A DNA stretch of 18,903 nt, from positions 1 through 18,903 of the forward strand of contig JAFDWA010000741.1 in the NCBI GenBank assembly GCA_018268735.1. The letters are read 5' to 3'. Both the position numbers and the translations under genes were made by a program. Each line of letters opens with the position of its first letter. Within the stretch, counting starts at the first letter, position 1. The notes beneath the pieces are model-generated. The model had not been told where the DNA came from. It made no database searches and worked only from the letters and a program-made list of their open reading frames with translations. This DNA is from Actinomycetota bacterium. GTDB lineage: Bacteria > Actinomycetota > Acidimicrobiia > Acidimicrobiales > Microtrichaceae. Shown piece after piece: positions 7,160-12,699 of the stretch.

Positions 7160-8238
7160 CGAGGCAGGTCGACCGGGATCGCCACGGGCGCGCCGTCCGC
7201 TGCAGCGGAGCGGTAGATCGCATCGGCCATCACGTGGGCGCGGAGCGCGTCGTCGACGTCGGGCCGCAGTCGTGGGGCCTCCCCGCCGTCGATGCTCGTG
7301 CGGACCGCTGCGAGGAAGTCGTCCTCGGAGCTCGTCGTGGGGATGCCCCGGGCGCTGAGCCAGTCGACGAGGTCCTGGTGACCGCCGACCACCTCTTCGC
7401 CGTCGGAGGTCTGACGCCTGACGGGACCGACGTCGTCGGCATCCAACGTGATCGTCGCCCGTTCGCAGAACACCTCCATGCGACGCTGGCTCGGGCGTGC
7501 GAGCACGTCGTGCCAGACCGAGGCGAGGCTCCCCGTCGCACCGCTTCTGAACTTCACGAGCGAGCTCACCGAGTCCTCGATGCCGTCGATGCCGTGGAAG
7601 AACGACTGGTGCGCGGCGACCGAGTCGACCGCTCCGAACAGCCACTCGAGCAGGTCGAGGTCGTGGATGGAGTGCTCGAGCAGCGCTCCGGATCCGGCGA
7701 GCGCCCTGTCGCTGCGCCAGGTCGACGCGTACATCCCCTGGGTCGGGATGTACTGGTCGTCGCGGAAGACCACGTTCATCACCCGACCCGACGTGGGGTC
7801 CTCCACCATCTCGCGCAGCACCAGCATCGTCGGGCTGGTCCGCATCACCAGTCCGACCATGTTGACGATGCCGGCGTCGTGGACGACCTCGACGAGCTCG
7901 CGGGAGCTCGCCAGATCGACCGACAGCGGCTTCTCGCAGAACACCGGCACGCCGGACTCCGCAGCGAGGCGGACCATCCCCAGGTGCTCGGAGGTCCAGG
8001 TGCAGACGAACACGGCGTCGGATGCCGCGACGACGTCCTCGGGCCGATCCGCGACCTCGGCACCCTGACCACCCGCGAGTCCCGCAGCACGCTCCCGGTC
8101 CGGGTCGTAGACCGCCACGATGGTGTTGTCGACGCCGGTCGACCCCGGTGTCGACGCGGCGTCGCGGGAGAGGTTGAGCTGGATGGCGTGGTACGCGGCG
8201 ATGAGACCGGCACCGAGGAGCCCGACACGGATGGTCAC
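7156..8238 (-). CDS. Gfo/Idh/MocA family NAD(P)-dependent oxidoreductase
   Basis: A 360-aa sugar-type dehydrogenase. The Rossmann glycine motif is GLLGAGLIAAYH at residues 6-17. The family lysine motif CEKPLS is at 101-106 with catalytic K103. The substrate-site motif EHSIHDLDLLEWL begins at 188, with H192 and D195 in the usual HxxD positions. Members oxidise hydroxyls of sugars, inositols or sugar derivatives with NAD(P). The true substrate is not readable from sequence, but coupling to nagA (4-nt overlap) points to an amino sugar or a derivative of one. GTG 8238 is the start: the Rossmann strand begins at once and TACGCT lies 6 nt before it. The open frame continues far upstream antisense to the LLM and gal genes, but that part is not family sequence. 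Confidence 0.9.
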   Translation of the reverse strand: MTIRVGLLGAGLIAAYHAIQLNLSRDAASTPGSTGVDNTIVAVYDPDRERAAGLAGGQGAEVADRPEDVVAASDAVFVCTWTSEHLGMVRLAAESGVPVFCEKPLSVDLASSRELVEVVHDAGIVNMVGLVMRTSPTMLVLREMVEDPTSGRVMNVVFRDDQYIPTQGMYASTWRSDRALAGSGALLEHSIHDLDLLEWLFGAVDSVAAHQSFFHGIDGIEDSVSSLVKFRSGATGSLASVWHDVLARPSQRRMEVFCERATITLDADDVGPVRRQTSDGEEVVGGHQDLVDWLSARGIPTTSSEDDFLAAVRTSIDGGEAPRLRPDVDDALRAHVMADAIYRSAAADGAPVAIPVDLPR

Positions 8239-8244
8239 CGCCGC

Positions 8245-8250
8245 AGCGTA
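8245..8250 (-). promoter_or_regulatory. -10 element, leaderless-type, for the dehydrogenase-nagA unit
   Basis: Minus-strand TACGCT is 6 nt before GTG 8238. The same hexamer precedes the PH/SHOCT gene. It lies within the 54-bp divergent region 8239-8292, so any operator here would affect both sugar units. Confidence 0.5.
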
Positions 8251-8279
8251 GGACCCCGGCGGAGCGCGAGGGACTGGCC

Positions 8280-8285
8280 TACCGT
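8280..8285 (+). promoter_or_regulatory. -10 element, leaderless-type, for the LLM-galT-galK unit
   Basis: TACCGT lies 7 nt before ATG 8293 and no Shine-Dalgarno sequence is present. It is 29 bp from the opposing TACGCT, so the two polymerase footprints would overlap and transcription of the two units may compete. Confidence 0.5.
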
Positions 8286-8292
8286 TCGAGGC

Positions 8293-9198
8293 ATGACCGT
8301 GACGTTCGGGGTCCACACCGGACCGGCCAACACCACCGTCGAGGATCTCCGGTCGCTGTGGCGGCGCATCGAGGAGCTGCCGTTCGACTGGATCTCGATC
8401 TGGGACCACTTCTACGCCGCCGACGGTCGCTCCACGAACTGCCTGGACGCGGTCGTTGCGCACACCGCGCTGGCGATGGACACCGAGCGGGTGCGCTGCG
8501 GTTCGCTCGTGTACTGCGCCGGCTATCGCCATCCCGGGGTGCTGGCGAACGCGATCGCCGGCATCGATCAGCTCTCCGGCGGACGGGTCGACGTCGGCGT
8601 CGGTGCCGGCTGGCTCGGCGACGAGTACCGGGCCTACGGCATCCCGTTCCCGGCGGCCGGACGGCGACTCGACCTCATGGAGAAGTTCGTCCGCTGCCTC
8701 CGGGGCTTGCTTCGCAACGACTCGTTCAGCTTCGACGGCGAGCTCTTCACCCTCACCGACGCGGTCGTCGATCCACGTCCGGTCCAGTCCGAGGTGCCGA
8801 TCTGGATCGGTGGCGGCGGCGAGCGGCGCACGTTGCGGATCGTCGCAGAGCTCGCCGACGGGTGGAACGTCCCGTTCATCGGACCCGACGACTACGCCCG
8901 CAAGCGTGACGTGCTCGCCGGGTACTGCGCCGACATCGGCCGTGATCCCGCCGAGGTGCGTTGCTCGGTCAACGTCGGCTGCGCTCCCGACGACCGATCC
9001 CTGCACCGTCAGTTCGGCGACATCGCCGAGTTCGTCCGACCGGGTGTGCTGATGGGCTCGACCGACGAGATGGTCCACGCGATCGGCCGCTACGTCGACG
9101 CGGGCGCCGTGCAGATCAACGTGGCGTTGCGGGCACCGTTCGAGCTCGACGCGCTGGAGCACCTCGCAGCCGCGATCCGCCAGCTCGGCGACTCGTGA
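8293..9198 (+). CDS. LLM-class (luciferase-like) flavin/F420-dependent oxidoreductase
   Basis: A 301-aa TIM-barrel oxidoreductase of the bacterial-luciferase superfamily. Visible hallmarks are WISIWDHFYA (33-42), the CAGYRHPGVLANAIAGIDQLSGGR stretch (75-98), VGVGAGWLGDEYRAYGIPFP (101-120) and the cofactor-phosphate strand VPIWIGGGGERRTLR (168-182). In Actinobacteria most such proteins use coenzyme F420 rather than FMN; that assignment is by family, not shown here. F420-dependent glucose-6-phosphate dehydrogenase belongs to the same superfamily, so a sugar substrate is possible in this setting. Its stop overlaps the galT start (GTGA, 9195-9198), implying coupled translation. The start is ATG 8293, where the family sequence begins; the long in-frame upstream extension is antisense to the dehydrogenase gene. 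Confidence 0.9.
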   Translation: MTVTFGVHTGPANTTVEDLRSLWRRIEELPFDWISIWDHFYAADGRSTNCLDAVVAHTALAMDTERVRCGSLVYCAGYRHPGVLANAIAGIDQLSGGRVDVGVGAGWLGDEYRAYGIPFPAAGRRLDLMEKFVRCLRGLLRNDSFSFDGELFTLTDAVVDPRPVQSEVPIWIGGGGERRTLRIVAELADGWNVPFIGPDDYARKRDVLAGYCADIGRDPAEVRCSVNVGCAPDDRSLHRQFGDIAEFVRPGVLMGSTDEMVHAIGRYVDAGAVQINVALRAPFELDALEHLAAAIRQLGDS

Positions 9199-10079
9199 GC
9201 CACCTCGTGAGCCACGAGCTCCGCCGACCTCGCATCGACGACCTGACCCGAACCACGACCTACGTCGTCGGCAGCCGCCAGTCCCGACCGAACCGGCCGT
9301 CGACGGACTGCCCGTTCTGCGTCGGCGGGCTCGAGGCACCCGAGCCCTACGACGTCCGCTGGTTCGTGAACCGCTGGCCGTCGATGGACGACGACCGCTG
9401 CGAGGTGGTGCTCTACACGCCTGAGCACGACGCGCCGCTCTGGTCGCTCGGCGTCGACGGCGCGCGCCGAGTCGTCGACCTGTGGGCCCACCGGACCGCT
9501 GCACTCGGCGCCCGCGACGATGTCGGCTACGTGCTGGTGTTCGAGAACCGCGGCGACGAGGTCGGCGCCACGATCCCCCACCCCCACGGCCAGATCTACG
9601 CGTTCGCCGACGTGCCACCGGTCCCGCTGCGTGAGCTCGTCGACGGGGTGCTGGCGCCCGATCAGGTGCCCGACGAGCTCGTCGTCGCCGAGCACGGCGA
9701 CTGGCGCACATGGGTTCCGTCCGCGCCGACGTGGCCGTACGAGCTGCGGCTCGCTCCTCGTCGGCAGGCGCCGGACCTGGTGGACGAGAGCTGCGACCGC
9801 GACGGACTCGCCGCCGCGCTGGTCGACGCTCTGGCCCGCATCGACCAGCTCTTCGACGCACCGATGCCATACATGATGTGGGTCCACCAGCGCCCGACCG
9901 ACGGCGGCAACTGGCCCGGGGCGAGGGTGCACCTCCACCTCTGCCCGCTGTACCGCTCACCGGGGGTGCAGCGCTACGTGGCTGCAGCCGAGCAGGGCGG
10001 CGGCGTGAACTTCGACCCCGTGGTCCCAGCGGAAGCGGCCGCGCAGCTTCGGGACCTCGCCGGGATCACGACACCGTGA
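9195..10079 (+). CDS. galT: galactose-1-phosphate uridylyltransferase
   Basis: A 294-aa HIT-superfamily enzyme of the Leloir pathway, exchanging UMP between UDP-glucose and galactose-1-phosphate. The active-site motif is HPHGQ at 129-133, with H131 the expected uridylylated histidine. Structural zinc ligands are all visible: C39 and C42 (CPFC), H78 (TPEH) and H129. The second HIT-like half ends with RVHLHLCPLYRS (244-255) and GGGVNFDPVVPAEAAAQLR. It is shorter than the E. coli protein (348 aa), mostly at the N-terminus and in loops, but no key residue is missing. GTG 9195 overlaps the upstream stop; GTG 9207 is an alternative start. The adjacent galK supports the call over a related ADP-glucose:phosphate adenylyltransferase. 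Confidence 0.9.
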   Translation: MSHLVSHELRRPRIDDLTRTTTYVVGSRQSRPNRPSTDCPFCVGGLEAPEPYDVRWFVNRWPSMDDDRCEVVLYTPEHDAPLWSLGVDGARRVVDLWAHRTAALGARDDVGYVLVFENRGDEVGATIPHPHGQIYAFADVPPVPLRELVDGVLAPDQVPDELVVAEHGDWRTWVPSAPTWPYELRLAPRRQAPDLVDESCDRDGLAAALVDALARIDQLFDAPMPYMMWVHQRPTDGGNWPGARVHLHLCPLYRSPGVQRYVAAAEQGGGVNFDPVVPAEAAAQLRDLAGITTP

Positions 10080-11116
10080 CGGTCTCGGCGTTCGCCCCGG
10101 GGCGCGTCAACCTCATCGGCGATCACACCGACTACATGGGCGGAGCGGTGCTGCCGATGGCGGTGCAGATGGGCACGACCGTCACCGGCGAGTACCGCGC
10201 CGACGACCCTGCACCGGCTCGAGTGGTCCTGCGTTCCGATCGCCTCGACGGCATCGTCGAGGTGGACCTCCCGGTGCTGGACCCGTCGGTGATCCGACCG
10301 CGTTGGGGTCGCTACCCCGCCGGGGTCGCGGCTGTGCTGGGCAGCACCGTCGGCTTCGACGGCACGGTGAGCTCGGATCTCCCGATCGGTGGCGGCCTCT
10401 CCTCCAGTGCCTCGCTGGAGGTTGCGACCGCGCTCGTCCTCGGCGCACCGACCGATGCGCTCGAGCTCGCCCGGTTGTGCCGTCGGGCCGAGGTCACCGC
10501 CACCGGGGTGCCGTGCGGGATCATGGATCAGCTGGCGGTCACCGCCGGCGTCGAGGGCCACGCGCTGCTCATCGACTGCGCGACCGAGGACGTCACCCCC
10601 GTCCGGGTTCCCGACGCAGCCACGTTCTGGGTGTTCGATTCCGGACAGGCACGTGAGCTGGCGGGTTCGTCCTACGCGGAGCGCAGGACGCAGGCCGAGG
10701 CAGCGGCCGCGATCGTCGGTCCGTTGCCCCACGCGTCGATGGCTGCCATCGCATCGCTCGTGGACCCGGTGCTGCGCGCACGAGCACGTCACGTGCGTAC
10801 CGAATGCGACCGCGTCCACGCCTTCGCCGCCGCGCTGTCGGCGTGCGACCTGGTCCGCGCCGGCGAGTTGATGCTCGACAGCCACCGGTCGCTGCGCGAC
10901 GACTACGAGGTCTCGACGCCGCTGCTCGACGCGATGGTCGAGGATCTGGTGCGCATCCGGGGTGTCCACGGTGCCCGACTCACCGGGGCCGGCTTCGGCG
11001 GGTGCGTGGTCGTCCTGGCCGAACCCGACGTGACGCTGGCCGGCACCCGCGTGCAGCCCTCCGCCGGCGCCCGACTCGTCGACCCACCGAACCCGCAGCC
11101 CCCGCCGAACTTGTAG
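10076..11116 (+). CDS. galK: galactokinase (GHMP kinase family)
   Basis: A 346-aa ATP-dependent sugar kinase that phosphorylates galactose at C1 for GalT. Motifs: GRVNLIGDHTDYMGG (9-23), the galactokinase signature; LPIGGGLSSSASLEVA (102-117), the GHMP ATP loop; CGIMDQ (147-152), with catalytic base D151; and GARLTGAGFGGC (299-310). The signature has Asp16 where GalK usually has Glu, and Met21 where Asn or Ser is common, so sugar preference could differ. GTG 10076 overlaps the galT stop (GTGA). The last residues (PQPPPNL) and the TAG stop are encoded by the first copy of a palindromic repeat that begins at 11098. The native C-terminal PSAGARLVD region precedes it intact. Confidence 0.9.
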   Translation: MTVSAFAPGRVNLIGDHTDYMGGAVLPMAVQMGTTVTGEYRADDPAPARVVLRSDRLDGIVEVDLPVLDPSVIRPRWGRYPAGVAAVLGSTVGFDGTVSSDLPIGGGLSSSASLEVATALVLGAPTDALELARLCRRAEVTATGVPCGIMDQLAVTAGVEGHALLIDCATEDVTPVRVPDAATFWVFDSGQARELAGSSYAERRTQAEAAAAIVGPLPHASMAAIASLVDPVLRARARHVRTECDRVHAFAAALSACDLVRAGELMLDSHRSLRDDYEVSTPLLDAMVEDLVRIRGVHGARLTGAGFGGCVVVLAEPDVTLAGTRVQPSAGARLVDPPNPQPPPNL

Positions 11117-11219
11117 CCCACGGTCGCTGCGGCGACCGCCCACCTACAACAACGCCGGCCCCCGCCGAACTTGTAGCCCACGGTCGCTGCGGCGACCGCC
11201 CACCTACAACAAGGCGGGG
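11098..11219. repeat. tandem pair of 60-bp palindromic repeats
   Basis: Bases 11098-11152 and 11158-11212 are identical over 55 positions, separated by CGCCG, giving a period of 60. Each copy folds on itself: TTGTAG pairs with CTACAA, and inside it CGGTCGC pairs with GCGACCG around a TGCG loop. In the second copy an outer stem is added, CCCCGCC (11160-11166) with GGCGGGG (11213-11219), so the whole 60 nt forms three stacked stems with small internal loops. The first copy lacks the outer right arm. No T-run follows, so a standard intrinsic terminator is not shown. The first copy supplies the galK stop codon. Confidence 0.93.
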
Positions 11220-11225
11220 TGACGA

Positions 11226-11969
11226 ATGGGCTGGACGCAACATCCGCTCGACGGAGAACATCGGCGGATGGACGCGGACGAACCGGAGCACGACGCCACC
11301 AGCGCGGAGCGCCTCGGCCCACCGGTGCCGTCAGAGGCGCAGGAAGCGGCAGCCCGGCTTCCCACCAAACCCGACGCGGTCGTCCTCGTCGGCGAACGCG
11401 TCAGGGTCCGCCCGGCGACCCTCCACGACGCCGCCAGGTTGTTCGCCATCAGCAACGGGGAACCGGTGACACGCCTCGGTCGATCGATCGACGCCTACGA
11501 CCCCGATGAGCTGGTCTGGCGCTTCGTGCCCGTCGGGCCGTTCGGGTCTCCCGGGGACTACGCCGAGCACCTCGGCTCGATCATCGACCGCCCCGACTGG
11601 CGGACCTTCGTGGTCGAGGACGTCACCACCGGCGAGGCGCTCGGCTCGGCCAGCCTCATCGCCAACTCACCCGCGGACCTGAAGGTCGAGATCGGAGCAC
11701 TGTGGTGCACCCCCGCGGTCCAGGGGATGGGGGTGATGCAAGAAGCGTGCCTGCTCCTGCTCACCCATCTGTTCGCGCTCGGCTACCAGCGGGTGGAGTG
11801 GAAGTGCCACGCCGGCAACGCACGATCCCGCGCATCGGCCGCACGGCTCGGGTTCCGCTTCGAGGGCGTGCAGGACCACCACATGATCACGAAGGGACGC
11901 CGTCGCGACACGGCGTGGTTCCGGATCCTGGCCGACGAGTGGGATCAGGTCGAGGTCGGCGGCGGCTGA
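11226..11969 (+). CDS. GNAT family N-acetyltransferase (RimJ/RimL-like)
   Basis: Up to 247 aa. The acetyltransferase core starts near residue 54 (VLVGERVRVRPATLHDAARL). It includes a beta-strand followed by the acetyl-CoA pyrophosphate loop VQGMGV (165-170) and the typical GNARSRASAARLGFRFEG segment (197-214). It should transfer acetyl from acetyl-CoA to an amine. RimJ/RimL-type members modify protein N-termini or small molecules, and the substrate is unknown. The first 50 residues are polar, unconserved in appearance and of doubtful reality. ATG 11226 begins only 6 nt after the palindromic repeat, while ATG 11268 has GGAG at 11253-11256 and may be the real start. The 3' end overlaps the convergent PH-domain gene by 25 bp. 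Confidence 0.85.
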   Translation: MGWTQHPLDGEHRRMDADEPEHDATSAERLGPPVPSEAQEAAARLPTKPDAVVLVGERVRVRPATLHDAARLFAISNGEPVTRLGRSIDAYDPDELVWRFVPVGPFGSPGDYAEHLGSIIDRPDWRTFVVEDVTTGEALGSASLIANSPADLKVEIGALWCTPAVQGMGVMQEACLLLLTHLFALGYQRVEWKCHAGNARSRASAARLGFRFEGVQDHHMITKGRRRDTAWFRILADEWDQVEVGGG

Positions 11970-12595
11970 CGCGACAGCAGCTGGGCCTTCTGCGCCTCGA
12001 ACTCGGCGTCGGTGAGGTGACCCTGGTCGTGCAGAGCGACGAGCTTCGTGAGCTCGTCGGCGACCGATCCGCTGCCCTCCGCCGGCTGGCGGACCCGGTC
12101 GAACTTGCGGTTCTCGTTGTCCTCCATCGTCTGGTACAGGAGGTTCTGCACCATCACCGGGTTGCGGATGTCCTCGAAGCGCTGGACGCCGCCTTGGCCG
12201 GCCGACTCGATCATCAGGTCACCGGCGCGGACCAGCCGCTCACCGAGGTGCTGGTGGAAGAAGACCGTGTTGATCCGCTCCAGCGGGATCTCGATGCCCT
12301 GCTTGGAGATGATCCCCTCACGGTAGATGCAGCGATCGGTCGTGATGACGAAGTTCGTCGAGTACCACTTGACGAGGCGCTGCAGCAGGTACAGGACCGC
12401 GACGACGATCAGCACCACTGCGAGCCACTTCCCTGACTTCAGGAGCAGTCCGTCGCCACCACGCGTCAGGAGGAAGATGCCGAACGCCACCGACAGCAGC
12501 ACCCAGATGACCGACCAGAACATCATGATCCAGTGCGGGTGCTCGTCCACGACGATGCGCTCGTTGGCGTGCAGGTTGCTCCGGTCGTACGGCAC
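11945..12595 (-). CDS. membrane protein with bacterial PH domain and C-terminal SHOCT domain
   Basis: A 216-aa protein. Two transmembrane helices (about 22-43 and 55-73) are followed by a bPH2/DUF304-like domain (about 76-155: STNFVITTDRCIYREGIISK, then IPLERINTVFFHQ, then GDLMIESAG). A linker then leads to a SHOCT motif at 176-208 (DELTKLVALHDQGHLTDAEFEAQKAQLL). Such proteins are inner-membrane with the PH domain in the cytosol; the PH domain may bind protein or lipid, and SHOCT is an oligomerisation helix pair. No enzyme activity is expected. GTG 12595 is the start, since family sequence (ANERIVVDEHPHW) begins soon after and TACGCT lies 7 nt before it. It is divergent from uvrD2 with 104 bp between them, and convergent with the GNAT gene. 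Confidence 0.85.
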   Translation of the reverse strand: MPYDRSNLHANERIVVDEHPHWIMMFWSVIWVLLSVAFGIFLLTRGGDGLLLKSGKWLAVVLIVVAVLYLLQRLVKWYSTNFVITTDRCIYREGIISKQGIEIPLERINTVFFHQHLGERLVRAGDLMIESAGQGGVQRFEDIRNPVMVQNLLYQTMEDNENRKFDRVRQPAEGSGSVADELTKLVALHDQGHLTDAEFEAQKAQLLSRQPPPTST

Positions 12596-12602
12596 GGCGG
12601 TC

Positions 12603-12608
12603 AGCGTA
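12603..12608 (-). promoter_or_regulatory. -10 element, leaderless-type, for the PH/SHOCT gene
   Basis: Minus-strand TACGCT is 7 nt before GTG 12595, identical to the hexamer before the dehydrogenase at 8238. No Shine-Dalgarno site is present. Confidence 0.5.
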
Positions 12609-12685
12609 ACGGGACAGAGCCGCCGCGGGCCGTGACCATGCGTCGGACCCGAACCCTGTCGAGCGTGGCTGTCAGGGACCGCTGG

Positions 12686-12691
12686 TACGTT
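12686..12691 (+). promoter_or_regulatory. -10 element, leaderless-type, for uvrD2
   Basis: TACGTT is followed by 8 nt and GTG 12700, with no Shine-Dalgarno site. The spacing is at the long end of the group. Confidence 0.45.
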
Positions 12692-12699
12692 CGCCGACG

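Noticed and set aside
8239..8292. -35 boxes and an operator palindrome in the divergent region
   Set aside because: I looked for TTGAC-like hexamers 16-18 nt before either -10 and for an inverted repeat; none stood out above the G/C background.
8239..9960. In-frame N-terminal extension of the Gfo/Idh/MocA gene
   Set aside because: It is Arg/Gly/Ser-rich and antisense to the LLM and galT genes. The Rossmann fold starts immediately after GTG 8238, so the extension is an open frame by composition only.
5858..11219. Possible CRISPR at the two 60-bp repeat arrays
   Set aside because: Only two units each, no unique spacers of regular length between conserved repeats, and no cas genes in the window.
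10903..11322. Minus-strand frame containing a repeated CCRWAVAAATVGYKFGGG peptide
   Set aside because: It is translated palindromic repeat DNA with a 60-bp period, opposite galK; no plausible start or family.
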